The notes under the pieces: model-generated
What the model was told of the DNA's origin: nothing
The model's input: only the letters and a program-made list of their open reading frames with translations
Database searches by the model: none
Assembly (NCBI RefSeq): GCF_005280255.1
Contig: NZ_CP040018.1
Span: 4,340,001 to 4,404,000 of the forward strand
DNA from: Arthrobacter sp. 24S4-2
Lineage (GTDB): Bacteria > Actinomycetota > Actinomycetes > Actinomycetales > Micrococcaceae
Direction of reading: 5' to 3'
DNA length: 64,000 nucleotides
Made by a program: the position numbers and the translations under genes
Part shown: one piece after another, positions 41,338 to 51,116 of the stretch
Numbering within the stretch: position 1 is the stretch's first letter
How the letters are laid out: every line of letters begins with the position of its first letter

Positions 41338-43016
41338 GAGCGCGGGTCAGTAGTCGGCCGGGTTCTTAAAACGCCGTGTGAATTGCCGGGGTGCGGGAGG
41401 GGTGGCTGGAAGAATCGGGAGTATGAATTCCGGTTCCCAGGATGGCCTTTTTGATGAAGCTCTCGTGGAGCGGGTGGAGCGTTTTGATGACGGGATCGTT
41501 GAGGCCGGTGCTGGTGTGAAGAAGCGGTTCAAATCCTTTGAGCCGGACGCGGTGATGCTGGTCCCGCCGTCGCTGGATGAGTGGTTGCCGGGCAATCATC
41601 TGGCCCGGTTCATCGCTGATCTGGTGTCCCTGGAGCTGGATCTGTCCCGGTTCTACGGCTCGTATGGGAAGACGAAGGGCCAGCCGCCGTATGATCCGCG
41701 GTTGATGGTCCGGGTCCTGCTTTACGGTTACTGCGTCGGGGTGCGTTCCTCCCGGGAGTTGGAGCGGGCGTGCGTGGACGTGGTCGCGTTCCGTTGGCTG
41801 GCCGGGCAGCAGGCACCGGATTTCCGGTCCATCGGCCGGTTCCGCAAACGCCATCTCGCGGCGTTGGGGAACGTGTTCCTGCAGGCGCTGGAACTCTGCC
41901 GGGCCGCGGGCATGGTCTCCTTGGGCCGGGTTGCCCTGGACGGGACGAAGGTCCGGGCCAACGCGTCCCGGCGAAAGGCGATGAGCTACGGACGGCTGAC
42001 CGAAAAACAGAGGATCCTCGCCGCGGAGGTCTCGGACATGCTCGCCGACGCCGAGGCCGTGGACAGGGAGGAGGATGCCCGGTTCGGGGCGGATACGCGC
42101 GGCGATGAGCTCCCGCCGGACCTGGCCGACCGGCAATCGCGGCTGGCGAAGATGGCCGCGGCCCGCAAACAGCTCGAAGAGGACGCAGCGGCCAAAGCAC
42201 GCAAAGAGGCGGAGCAGAAAGCCCGGGACCGCGGCGATGACGACGGGGCGGCTGCGGCCAAGGGCGAGGAAGCCGCGGCCAAAGCGGAGGTCAGACCGAG
42301 GGCCCAGCGCAATTTCACGGACCCCGACTCCCGGATCATGAAGACCGCAGACGGCTCGTACCACTATTGCTACAACGCCCAGGCCGTGGTCGACGCGGAC
42401 CATCAGGTCATCGTCGCCACCGATCTGAACAACACCGCGGTGGACGTGCAGCAACTGGTCCCGATGACCGAACGCACCGCCGAAACCCTGGGCCGGATGC
42501 CCGCCCAATGGACCATTGATGCCGGATATTGTTCAGCAGCCAACCTCGAACACGTGAAGGAAATCGAGGCCGCCGGCGGGACCGAGTTCTTCATCGCGAC
42601 CGGCCGGCTCAAACACGGCGAAAAGGTTCCCGAGACGCCCCGGGGCAGGATCCCGGCCACCGCCACACTCCGGGAACGGATGGCGAGGAAACTCAAAACC
42701 AAGAAGGGCCGGTCCGTTTACGCGCGGCGCAAGGCGATCATCGAACCGGTCTTCGGGCAAATCCACACCCGCCAGGGCAAACACGTACTCCTGCGCGGCC
42801 TCGAACAGGCCAAACACGAGTGGGAACTGATGGCAGGCTGTCACAACCTGCTGAAATTGTTCACTTTCAAAGCCAAAGCCGGTCTCAACGCGCCGGCCGG
42901 AGCCTAACCCACGGGCCAAGGCGGCCACGGCTGCCCGGCCATCAAGATGGCAACGTGTCACCGGTCAGTAGACAGGACCACCCCTGGATGACGGAAACCA
43001 CTACCGCCCCACGCTC
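41338..43016 (+). mobile_element. IS1182-family element (complete)
   Basis: The ends GAGCGCGGGTCAGTAGT (41338) and GAGCGTGGGGCGGTAGT (minus strand from 43016) are imperfect inverted repeats. A palindromic 4-bp duplication CTAG flanks it (41334-41337 and 43017-43020), as is common for IS1182. Size 1679 bp. Confidence 0.88.
41423..42907 (+). CDS. IS1182-family transposase
   Basis: About 494 residues from ATG 41423. The N-terminal DUF772 part reads GNHLARFIADLVSLELDLSR and YDPRLMVRVLLYGYCVGVRS; the DDE domain has SLGRVALDGTKVRANAS, IDAGYCSAANLE and RKAIIEPVFGQIHTRQG. A charged Ala/Glu/Lys coiled-coil insert occupies residues 190-300. It appears intact. Confidence 0.93.
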   Translation: MNSGSQDGLFDEALVERVERFDDGIVEAGAGVKKRFKSFEPDAVMLVPPSLDEWLPGNHLARFIADLVSLELDLSRFYGSYGKTKGQPPYDPRLMVRVLLYGYCVGVRSSRELERACVDVVAFRWLAGQQAPDFRSIGRFRKRHLAALGNVFLQALELCRAAGMVSLGRVALDGTKVRANASRRKAMSYGRLTEKQRILAAEVSDMLADAEAVDREEDARFGADTRGDELPPDLADRQSRLAKMAAARKQLEEDAAAKARKEAEQKARDRGDDDGAAAAKGEEAAAKAEVRPRAQRNFTDPDSRIMKTADGSYHYCYNAQAVVDADHQVIVATDLNNTAVDVQQLVPMTERTAETLGRMPAQWTIDAGYCSAANLEHVKEIEAAGGTEFFIATGRLKHGEKVPETPRGRIPATATLRERMARKLKTKKGRSVYARRKAIIEPVFGQIHTRQGKHVLLRGLEQAKHEWELMAGCHNLLKLFTFKAKAGLNAPAGA

Positions 43017-43138
43017 CTAGATTCCTCAAACCGGCAGCAACACGCTCGCTCGATGGCTGGCACCTCCCCGCAACAATCGGTTCCGCACTGCTCCGCGGCA
43101 CCGCAACTTCACCAACACAGGAAAGAACACCAACAAAA

Positions 43139-43672
43139 ATGTCGAATACTCTCAGCGCTACCTCCCACATCGAGCGCCGGCTCCAGGCACTCGGAATCGA
43201 GCTGCCTCAGGTAGCCCCGCCGGTAGCCGTATATGTCCCGGCCATAGGGAGTGATAATCATGTCTTCACGTCCGGCCAGCTGCCGTTTATCAACGGTGAG
43301 CTCCAAGGCCGCGGGAAAGTAGGAGCCGGGGTCAGTGCTGACGATGCAAAGGCATATGCCGCAACCTGCGCAATCAACGCCCTGGCTGCTATCAAAGCGC
43401 AAATCGGCGATCTGGACCGGATCAGCCAGATCATCAAGGTAGTCGGATTCGTCGCCTCGGATCCCGCGTTCACGGGACAACCCGGCGTCATCAATGGCGC
43501 TTCCGAACTGCTGGGCGAGATATTCGGTGAAGCAGGAAAACACGCACGATCCGCCGTCGGAGTCGCGGTTCTTCCACTGGACGCACCTGTGGAAGTCGAA
43601 GTAACCGTCGAGCTATTTCCGGACTCTGCCCGGCCTGTAGGCTGGACGTCCGCCCCATTGCCCACCTCGTAG
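43139..43672 (+). CDS. RidA/YjgF-family protein
   Basis: A 177-residue protein of the RidA superfamily, whose classic members hydrolyse reactive enamine/imine intermediates of PLP enzymes. YVPAIGSDNHVFTSGQLPFI and NALAAIKAQIGDLDRISQII are typical. The C-terminus is RSAVGVAVLPLDAPVEVEVT. The catalytic Arg of canonical RidA (usually in R.AV) is present as ARSAVGVA. It stands 228 bp upstream of a PLP enzyme, which fits an enamine-clearing role for that enzyme. Confidence 0.85.
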   Translation: MSNTLSATSHIERRLQALGIELPQVAPPVAVYVPAIGSDNHVFTSGQLPFINGELQGRGKVGAGVSADDAKAYAATCAINALAAIKAQIGDLDRISQIIKVVGFVASDPAFTGQPGVINGASELLGEIFGEAGKHARSAVGVAVLPLDAPVEVEVTVELFPDSARPVGWTSAPLPTS

Positions 43673-43900
43673 CCAGGTTGCTGAAGTACGCAGTCTGACG
43701 GGGAAGGGGCCCACATCATCAGCTGAAGACCCCTTTCCCTCAATGCCGGTGACTGAAAATTTGAGAGGGAATCTTCGTTAATGCCGTCCTGCGCTGCCGC
43801 CCCGCCTGAGAAGACAGTTTCCTGTTGGACATTGCCCCCGCCTGTCACAGAACGAACCAATAGCCCTCGGAAGGGCTGCGTCCAGAATTGCGAGGTCTAA

Positions 43901-45004
43901 GTGAACAAAGTTATTCCCGATGAGATCGTCACCCCGGAAATCATGATTGATATCGATGTGCTCGACCGGAACATCGAACGGATGGCCGCAAGTATGCGCA
44001 CCAGGGGGCTCAAGCTGCGCCCGCATGCGAAGACCCACAAAACGCTTGAAATTGCGTCCAAACAGCTTGCTGCCGGTGCGGTCGGCCTGACCGTCGCCAC
44101 GATCGGGGAGGCCGAAGTCTTCGCCGAGGGAGGGGCCAGCGATATCTTCATCGCCTACCCGCTCTGGGTAGATACCCATCATGCTGATCGCCTACATCAG
44201 CTGGCAACAGTGGCCACTATCGCAGTCGGAATAGACTCCGTGGAAGGCGCCACCGCAATGGGACGAAGCCTCGGCGCCGACGCCGGGAGCATCAACGTAC
44301 TCATCGAGGTCGACAGCGGACACCACCGCAGCGGGGTCCTGCCGGGGGACGCCAGCCTCGTCGCCCGGGCAGCCGCCAATTCGGGCTTGACTGTAACCGG
44401 CGTATTCACGTTCCCCGGGCACAGCTACAAGCCGGGCATGCCGATGGGTGCCGCACATGATGAGAACCGGGCTCTAACCCAAGCAGCAGCGGAGCTGGCC
44501 TCTGCGGGGTTCGACGTCAAGGAAATCAGCGGAGGCTCCACACCAACGGCGCTCCTCGAGGGTGAAACTGTTGCCACAGAGCTCCGTCCTGGTGTTTACG
44601 TCTTCGGGGACGCACAACAGCTGGAACTCGAACGGTGCACCTGGAACGAGATTGCTTTGACCGTCGCAACAACTGTCGTCAGTCGCCATGAGGCACACTC
44701 CGGCAACCTCAGGCGCATCGTTGTCGACGCCGGCAGCAAAATCCTGGGGAGTGACCGTCCCGGATGGGCGACCGGCTACGGCCGGCTACCCGACTTTCCT
44801 GACGCGAGGATAACGGCACTGTCCGAACATCACGCCACCGTCGAATGGCCCGAAAACGCCGACCTGCCCACGCCGGGGCAGCGGCTAAGGGTCATACCCA
44901 ACCACGTGTGTCTGGCCATGAATCTCGTTGATCAGGTCACAGTGGTTCAGAACGGCTCGGTAGTGGACCGGTGGGCGGTGGCAGCGCGCGGCAGGAACAA
45001 CTAA
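43901..45004 (+). CDS. D-threonine aldolase/D-serine dehydratase-like PLP enzyme
   Basis: A 367-residue fold-type III (alanine-racemase-like) enzyme. The PLP Lys is in RPHAKTHKTLEIA. GVFTFPGHSYKPG and ISGGSTPTALLE bind the cofactor phosphate. The C-terminal metal site reads PNHVCLAMNLVDQV (His and Cys), as in DSD1/D-threonine aldolases. It probably acts on a D-hydroxyamino acid. The upstream RidA homologue would deal with released enamine. A GTG start at 43901 follows GCGAGGTC. Confidence 0.82.
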   Translation: MNKVIPDEIVTPEIMIDIDVLDRNIERMAASMRTRGLKLRPHAKTHKTLEIASKQLAAGAVGLTVATIGEAEVFAEGGASDIFIAYPLWVDTHHADRLHQLATVATIAVGIDSVEGATAMGRSLGADAGSINVLIEVDSGHHRSGVLPGDASLVARAAANSGLTVTGVFTFPGHSYKPGMPMGAAHDENRALTQAAAELASAGFDVKEISGGSTPTALLEGETVATELRPGVYVFGDAQQLELERCTWNEIALTVATTVVSRHEAHSGNLRRIVVDAGSKILGSDRPGWATGYGRLPDFPDARITALSEHHATVEWPENADLPTPGQRLRVIPNHVCLAMNLVDQVTVVQNGSVVDRWAVAARGRNN

Positions 45005-45695
45005 ACGACGAGTACGGAGACGCGGTCGGACCCAGACTCGGTTCGAGGACATTCCGGCCACAGACACCGTCGCCGTTGATACATCGTTTCTCCAGTACTG
45101 GACAACGCAGCCCCTGGCACTGACCCCGGCGCCCGCCGCCAACCCGGACGGAATGGTACCGGTCGTGATCTTGCTCGGCACCGACGGGACATCGGAGGCC
45201 ATGGACCGTGCCCGGACAGCATTAAACGGTTCAGGCATCACGGCCATCCCGGCCACTTCCCCGTTGGACCTCAAACTGCAGTCCACCGGCCGCCTGCTTC
45301 AGGGTCTGGCCGTGCTCGCTTGCCTGGGCACGTTTGTCGCGATCGCCATCGCCGGCCTGTCCCTGGCCGTCGCCACCGCCTCCGCCATCCTGGACCGGAA
45401 GAGAGTTCTCGGCCTGATGCGGCTGATGGGAATGCCGGTGTCCGTCCTGCGCCGGATCATCACCCGTGAAGCCGCCGTCCCGCTCCTGACCGTGCTGCTG
45501 CTCTCGGTCGGCCTCGGATTCCTTGTCGCCTGGCTGATGGTGACCTTCATTGACGACAGCTATCGGGTAGCCTGGCCGGCACCCGACTACTTCATGGCCC
45601 TGGGTCTCAGCCTGCTCCTGGCCCTCGGAGCAGTCACCGCGACATTTAGTCTCATTCGGAGCAATACGGCAATGACGGCTACCCGCTTCGAGTGA
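45003..45695 (+). pseudogene. FtsX-like ABC permease, 5'-truncated
   Basis: The frame is open from just after the preceding gene and has no ATG until 45153. It encodes an extracytoplasmic segment and then FtsX-type helices (LAVLACLGTFVAIAIAGLSL, DRKRVLGLMRLMGMPVSVLR, LSVGLGFLVAWLMVTF). Full FtsX permeases are 350-850 residues, so only the C-terminal part remains, with no partner ATPase nearby. It ends 57 bp before an IS30 copy. Confidence 0.65.
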
Positions 45696-45746
45696 AACAC
45701 GCACTCAAGACGAGCCAGTGAAGCGTCCGGTGGAGGATCGGCGAAT

Positions 45747-46948
45747 TCAGGCGGTCGTTGCAACGGCGGGTTTTTCTGGTTCAGATATTAGCCGTTGCAT
45801 TGCCTGGGCGGGGGTTATGCCGCCCAAGGTCTTGCGGGGCCGGGCGTTTAGTTCTGCGGCAACTTCGAGCAGCCGCTCGGGTGAGTGCGCGGACAGGTCG
45901 GTGCCCTTGGGGAAGTACTGGCGCAAGAGCCCATTGGTGTTCTCGTTGGTTCCGCGCTGCCAGGTTGGTGCGGGTCGCAGAAGTAGATGTCCATCCTGGT
46001 CGCCGCGGTGATCTGGCGGTGCTGGGCCAGCTCGGTGCCCTGATCCCAGGTCAGCGACTTACGCAGGTGCCCCGGCAGGGTCTTGATTGCCGCCAGCAGA
46101 CCGTCACGGACAGCTATGGCGCCGTGGTCATCGGGCAGGTGGACCAGCATCGTAAACCGGGTCTGGCGCTCAACCAAGGTGGCGATGGCCGAGCGGCAGT
46201 TCGACCCCAGCACCAAATCCCCTTCCCAGTGCCCCGGCACGGCGCGGTCGGCGACCTCGGCGGGTCGTTCGCTGATCAAGATCATGTCCGGGATCTTCCC
46301 GGCCCGTTTGCCGGTGGAGCGTCTTGGGCGCCTCACGGCGCGGCCCGTGCGCAAGTGTTGGTGCAGCTCAGCGCGCAGGTGACCACGGCCCTGCACATAC
46401 AGCGCCTGATAGATCGTCTCGGGACACACCCGCATCTCCTCCCGGTCCGGGAACGTCATGGCATGGTCATCACTGATCTGTTCAGGGCTCCACTTCAGGC
46501 ACAACTTGGCCTGCACCAGGGATGCCAGTTCCAGGTCATCGAACTTGCTGGCCTTGGGCCGGCGTCCGCGCAGCTCGGCTCGTTTCTGCGCCGCATACGG
46601 GGCGTACTTCCCCCGGCTCCGCGGGCCCGTCTCGGGTCCGTTACGGCGCAGCTCACGGCTGACCGTCGAGGCCGACCGCACACTGGTCCCGGAAAGGTGC
46701 AGATCCGCGATCTGCAGCCGGTCCTCCAGACACAGGTATCGGCCCGAGGGTTCGGGTTTCTTCCGCGGGATCCGCCCGCCGGTCGCCTGGCGCCAACGCC
46801 GCCCCGTTCGTCGATCCACTCCCACAGCCTCGCACGCCGCGATCAACGTCGAACCCTGGGCCATCAACACCCAGAACCGGGCCTCCTTATCGATCCGTTC
46901 CTTCTTCGACAACATGCGCAACACCTCACAATAAAAGGGGTGTTGCAA
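45747..46948 (-). pseudogene. IS30-family transposase, frameshifted near the C-terminus
   Basis: From ATG 46948 (or 46915, LSKKERIDKEARFWVLMAQG) it carries the IS30 HTH part and DDE core: PGHWEGDLVLGSNCRSAI, FTMLVHLPDD and SLTWDQGTELAQHRQI. The frame breaks at CACCAACCTGG near 45963; a third C restores PWQRGTNENTNGLLRQYFP, including the catalytic Glu. The restored frame ends at TGA 45747-45749 as SEPEKPAVATTA. The copy is dead if the base call is right. Confidence 0.85.
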
Positions 46949-46953
46949 CGACC
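45753..46953 (-). mobile_element. IS30-family element
   Basis: Ends GGTCGTTGCAAC (45753) and its inverse GTTGCAACGACC (ending 46953) enclose the frameshifted transposase. The same terminal sequence marks the older IS30 remnant at about 563. No convincing target duplication was found. Confidence 0.75.
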
Positions 46954-47040
46954 GATTGAACTCGCCATCGGCTTACGGGCGCTCGTGCGACACCGTCCCG
47001 TGGTCAGAGGTGGCCGTGCTGTTCACAGATGCGTGATCAC

Positions 47041-47394
47041 TCAACTCTTCGTCTCGTTGGGATGGCTTGTATGGACCTGCTCAAGAAAGACCACTTGCTC
47101 CACGACGTAGAACCAGATGCGGGCATCACCCTTGAGTGTGGGCTTGTGCTGCCACCGCTCATGGGTGGCCCCGCCACGCGTCACAAGACCCAGATCACCG
47201 CGTAGAGGGTAATTGAAGGGTGTGATCTGCTCAGGGGTCCGCGTCAGAAAATCCCAGGCGTCGACCAGGGGATTCCTGATCGTGGCCTTCAGGTCTATCC
47301 AGCCACGCTGCGCCTGAACAGAGGCAAACCGAAGTTCGTACTCACTCTTCTTCGTCGGCCGCTCGACCTTTTCGCTCTTCCCACTCTTCGGCAT
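47041..47394 (-). CDS. Probable toxin partner of the Phd-like antitoxin
   Basis: A 117-residue basic protein just 3 bp after the antitoxin gene. The core YELRFASVQAQRGWIDLKAT and the end GDARIWFYVVEQVVFLEQVH have the pattern of RelE/ParE-fold toxins, in which a beta strand (RIWFYVV) precedes a C-terminal His/Lys-rich strand. The family is not certain. Size, charge and position are what a type II toxin would show. Confidence 0.55.
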   Translation of the reverse strand: MPKSGKSEKVERPTKKSEYELRFASVQAQRGWIDLKATIRNPLVDAWDFLTRTPEQITPFNYPLRGDLGLVTRGGATHERWQHKPTLKGDARIWFYVVEQVVFLEQVHTSHPNETKS

Positions 47395-47397
47395 GTT

Positions 47398-47907
47398 CTA
47401 CGGACGCTCGACGGCTTCCGAGTCGTCGAGCCACTCCACAGGTTCCTTGCCGAGGCCGGCTGCGATGGCCGTGGCAGTCTCACGCCATGAGGTCAGTTCT
47501 GCAATGGCCAGATGGGGCTGATTGGTAGCAAAGGACGCCCTCGCTGCCGCCAGGACATCATCGGCACAAGCCTCCTGGTCAGCTGGGCTCAGGGCAAGCA
47601 TCCACGGGAAGCGGTCGCTCATCCGGGCTGCAAGGGTTCCCTCCGTGCTTGTTGAGACTGCAACGAGCTGAGCTGCCAGTTCCAGCAGTGAAATGCGTGC
47701 CGCATCTGCGCTCTCGGACATCAGCACGAGGGACTCGCCGTCACGGCGGGTGACCCGGACAGGGTGGTCTGCCGCTGCTGCAAAAACATCAGCGGAGGAG
47801 CGGCTCAGTTCAGAAGACTGGAATGACGTCCGGGTCTTGAAGGGCTGGAATGCCACTGGGGTTTTGGAAGGCTGGGGGGTCTTTCGTGATTTTGTTGCTG
47901 CGCTCAT
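47398..47907 (-). CDS. Phd/YefM-like antitoxin with long C-terminal extension
   Basis: A 169-residue protein. Residues 25-75 (RTSFQSSELSRSSADVFAAA, DHPVRVTRRDGESLVLMSES) match the Phd/prevent-host-death DNA-binding fold. The remaining 90 residues are acidic and helical (PADQEACADDVLAAARASFA), longer than a usual Phd tail and presumably toxin-binding. A palindrome 16 bp upstream suggests autoregulation. Confidence 0.72.
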   Translation of the reverse strand: MSAATKSRKTPQPSKTPVAFQPFKTRTSFQSSELSRSSADVFAAAADHPVRVTRRDGESLVLMSESADAARISLLELAAQLVAVSTSTEGTLAARMSDRFPWMLALSPADQEACADDVLAAARASFATNQPHLAIAELTSWRETATAIAAGLGKEPVEWLDDSEAVERP

Positions 47908-47922
47908 GTACCAACACTAACT

Positions 47923-47936
47923 CAGAACGTGTTCTG
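47923..47936. promoter_or_regulatory. Palindrome upstream of the antitoxin gene
   Basis: CAGAACGTGTTCTG has 6-bp arms around GT and lies 16 bp before the antitoxin start on the minus strand, the usual place for a Phd-type autoregulatory operator. Confidence 0.5.
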
Positions 47937-48139
47937 AAGTCTACGGTCGCAAAGCGCCGAAGATGACGGTTAGCGGTCCTTCCTCCAGCATCGGGACCTC
48001 GAAGTGATCGAAGTCTTCGGCGGCCAGTTCCGCCAGAACCATCCCGGTAGAGGTTCCGCCTACGGGACGGGTTGCGTTCAGCGCAATGCGCTTCGTTCAG
48101 CTCTCCCGGTCCTTGTCCGGGTGTCGGAAGGGCCGGAGC

Positions 48140-48328
48140 GGCCATGCTGGCCGCGACGGGGCGGACTATCTCTCCGGTTCCCTGGAAGTCCTCTTGCCAC
48201 CCACCAATCAGGCAGCGCACTTGATCGATGTCCAGATTCAATGTGCCCGGGTGGCGATCGACGAACATCCTCGCCAGAGTTGACTTACCGATTCCCGGCG
48301 GGCCGTTCAGGAGAATCAGATCAGCCAT
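48140..48328 (-). pseudogene. P-loop kinase/ATPase, 3'-truncated
   Basis: From ATG 48328 it reads ADLILLNGPPGIGKSTLARM (Walker A), then LDIDQVRCLIGGWQEDFQ and EIVRPVAASMA, the N-terminal part of a zeta-toxin-like or AAA_33 kinase. Homology stops after about 60 residues. A different frame downstream (47941-48090) encodes VGGTSTGMVLAELAAEDFDH up to TAG 47941-47943, which may be the tail of an unrelated gene. The intact kinase would be about 170 residues. Confidence 0.6.
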
Positions 48329-48807
48329 GAGTGGTTCCCACCGCATCCCACCGAGCCGAACGGTCTTACTGGTATTCGCATAGACGACACGCTAGCCGTA
48401 CGCATGCGCCCCAGGCCACCAGCCCGTCACGCCCGCCCGAGATAATGTCCGTTCAGCGTTCCCCAAACGGACGGACTTTGGCCAGCTTCCATCGACAAGC
48501 TGCGGACCAGTAGTTACCTGCCCTCGACGCGGCCTTAGCATACGATTTTTTCCGTTTTCTGAAGCGACCCCGTGTGGACCTGAGTGCAGGCGGACCGGCA
48601 ATTGACGGATCTGCTGGATCCGCGCCTGTATGCCCTGTACACCGACAACGGAGCCGAGGGTGCGCATGCCACCCGGCCCGTCCGAGACGGCGCTGAATGA
48701 GTTGGAGGAGGACGACATCCTGGTGATCGAACCTGCTGCGGCTGGTGCGGCCGTCGGCCAACATGCGAACCTGCGGGCACCACAGCGCGGTCAATGGTCA
48801 ATTAGTT

Positions 48808-49053
48808 TCAAACCGTTTTCTGTTCGTCTTGCTTAGAATCGATTCGCTCTTCGGCGTACTGCTCGCGGGTACTTCCATAGGGCACGTCGGGGCTCAGCGC
48901 GACGGTGAAGTCGCTGTACCCGTGCCGGGTTACGAGGATCCCGCGATGCCGGCCGTGAACCGCTCTGTATTGGGCAAACAGGACCGCTACGTTAAGTTGT
49001 TGCTCCATCTGGGTCCTTGTTAGCACACGAAACTGCGAGATTATCTCGGTCAT
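48808..49053 (-). CDS. Small hypothetical protein (81 aa)
   Basis: ATG 49053 follows AGAGAGGATGAAA, a good ribosome-binding site. The protein (TEIISQFRVLTRTQMEQQLN, HRGILVTRHGYSDFTVALSP) is compact, without membrane segments. No family is recognised with confidence. The flanks, 48347-48807 and 49067-49673, hold no supported gene. Confidence 0.5.
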   Translation of the reverse strand: MTEIISQFRVLTRTQMEQQLNVAVLFAQYRAVHGRHRGILVTRHGYSDFTVALSPDVPYGSTREQYAEERIDSKQDEQKTV

Positions 49054-49673
49054 TTTCATCCTCTCTCTAAAACCGGTGAACGCGGTTAGTCACTGCACGC
49101 CCCGGAACTGTGAATCGAAGATGGTGGTCAGCATGAATCGATACGAGCCGGGGCCCGTGAATGTCTTCACGTTGTTGCATACACTCATTGCTCCCTGCGT
49201 TATTTGGTGCCGGAAATTGCCGGTACTTCAGCGTTGGTCGGTGCACTTTCCCGTACCCTCGGATCGTTAGCAACGGGGATGGAAGCATCAACTCAGAGAG
49301 CGCAGCAGCGTATATACAGCCCAATGCGCCGCTATACAATCCAGAGCGCCGCGTGGACAAGGGCAAGCATTCAAATCGACAGGATCTACTAGCCGACCAT
49401 GCGGAAGACTCATACCGGGGTGGAGCTTGCCTACTGGAGGTATCGGAAGGCGCTCCAAGGCGGAGCGACCAGCACGCAGTGTTTGTGGTGGCTCGCCGCG
49501 AACGTGGGCCTGCGCCTTTCTGCCGCGGCTCTGAAGAATGCCGGAGCGCCGCATGCAACGCAGGACAGGTTTCGACGGAGTGAAGCTCGCCAGCGGGGGT
49601 CCTTCTCGCTGAACTCCACTGCGCTTAGGTCCCGGTTGTCGACCCGGCTCAGGGCACGTTTCATGGCCGGTAT

Positions 49674-51116
49674 TCAGGCCCCCGCGGCCAGCGGTGATTC
49701 TGTGGTGGTTCGTTGGAAGATCTTCAAGAGCAGGCCGTCTATCTGCTGCTGCGTGAGCAGTCCTCTTGAGAGGACGAGGTCGGAGACTCCCTGCCCTGTC
49801 AACAGGGCTTCTTGCGCAATAAGGGTCGCGTTTTCGTAACCGATCGCGGGACTCAGCGCGGTGATGAGTCCGATTGACTCGGCAACGCGTGTTCGGAGGA
49901 GTTCCCTGTTGGCGGTTATTCCTGTCACGCATTTGTCTGCCAGAATTGTGCTGGCTGCGGTGAGGTGATCAAGGCTGTTAAAGAGGGAGCGGGCGATGAT
50001 TGGTTCGAATGCGTTCAGCTGAAGTTGACCGCCTTCGGCAGCCAAGGTGATGGTGACGTCGTTGCCGATGACTTCGAAGGCCACCTGGTTCACGGCTTCC
50101 GGAATGACCGGATTGACTTTGCCTGGCATGATGCTGGAGCCGGCCTGCCTGGCGGGGAGATTGATCTCGTTGAACCCGGCACGTGGGCCCGAAGAGAGAA
50201 GTCTGAGGTCGTTGCAGGTTTTGGAGAGTTTCACGGCCACGCGCTTGAGGATGCCGGAGAGCTGGACGAACACTCCGACATCGGAGGTTGCTTCGACCAA
50301 ATTTGCCGCAGACACGAGCGTTTCCACGCCTGTGATTTGGCGCAGCGTCTCGATGGCTCGAATGCGGTATGCCGGGTGGGCATTGAGTTCTGTGCCGATG
50401 GCGGTGCCACCGAGGTTCAGCTCATGCAGCAAAAGCCGTCCTTCGCGGAGCCTGGTCTCGTCTTCTTCGAGGGTGACGGCGAAGGCGGAGAATTCCTGCC
50501 CCAGGGTCATCGGTACGGCGTCCTGGAGCTGGGTCCGGCCCATTTTGATCACGTCGTCAAATTCCATGGCTTTGGTTTCAAAGGTGCGCCGAAGGTGGGC
50601 GAGACTGTCCAAAAGGTTGCGGAGGTGGTCATCGAGGGCGAGTTTGAGGGCCGTGGGATAGACGTCGTTGGTGCTCTGACCGAGATTGACGTCCTGTAGC
50701 GGGTGAAGATGCGTGTATTGTCCGCGTTCGTGCCCGAGGTGCTCGAGCGCCCTGTTGGCTATCACCTCGTTGGCGTTCATATTCGTGGACGTGCCAGCTC
50801 CGCCCTGGATCATGTCGACGATGAACTGGTCGTGAAGCTGCCCGGCACGGACGTCTTGGCAGGCTTTGACGATTGCGTCGGCCTTGTCTGCGCTAATCAG
50901 TCCCAGATCCCGGTTGGCCAGTGCCGCGGCCTGTTTCACGGCTGCCAGTGCTGATATGAAGATCGGGTGGGATCTCAACAAGGTGCCGCTGATGGGAAAG
51001 TTGTCCGCCGCACGCGCGGCGTGGACCCCGTAGTAGGCACTTGCGGGAATTTCGAAGTTTCCCAGGAGGTCGTGTTCGATGCGGCTGGCGGTGATGGGGG
51101 ATGTCGTTTCAGTCAT
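49674..51116 (-). CDS. aspA: Aspartate ammonia-lyase
   Basis: About 480 residues from ATG 51116, which overlaps the dihydroorotase stop as ATGA; the frame open to 51257 is an overrun. It cleaves L-aspartate to fumarate and ammonia. Signatures are GGAGTSTNMNANEVIANRAL, HPLQDVNLGQSTNDVYPTA and the catalytic loop GSSIMPGKVNPVIPE. As the last gene of the orotate operon it would feed aspartate carbon to the TCA cycle. Confidence 0.93.
   Translation of the reverse strand: MTETTSPITASRIEHDLLGNFEIPASAYYGVHAARAADNFPISGTLLRSHPIFISALAAVKQAAALANRDLGLISADKADAIVKACQDVRAGQLHDQFIVDMIQGGAGTSTNMNANEVIANRALEHLGHERGQYTHLHPLQDVNLGQSTNDVYPTALKLALDDHLRNLLDSLAHLRRTFETKAMEFDDVIKMGRTQLQDAVPMTLGQEFSAFAVTLEEDETRLREGRLLLHELNLGGTAIGTELNAHPAYRIRAIETLRQITGVETLVSAANLVEATSDVGVFVQLSGILKRVAVKLSKTCNDLRLLSSGPRAGFNEINLPARQAGSSIMPGKVNPVIPEAVNQVAFEVIGNDVTITLAAEGGQLQLNAFEPIIARSLFNSLDHLTAASTILADKCVTGITANRELLRTRVAESIGLITALSPAIGYENATLIAQEALLTGQGVSDLVLSRGLLTQQQIDGLLLKIFQRTTTESPLAAGA

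Noticed and set aside
49067..49673. Frames between the small hypothetical gene and aspA
   Set aside because: Different frames are open on both strands but each lacks a ribosome-binding site and any recognisable motif.
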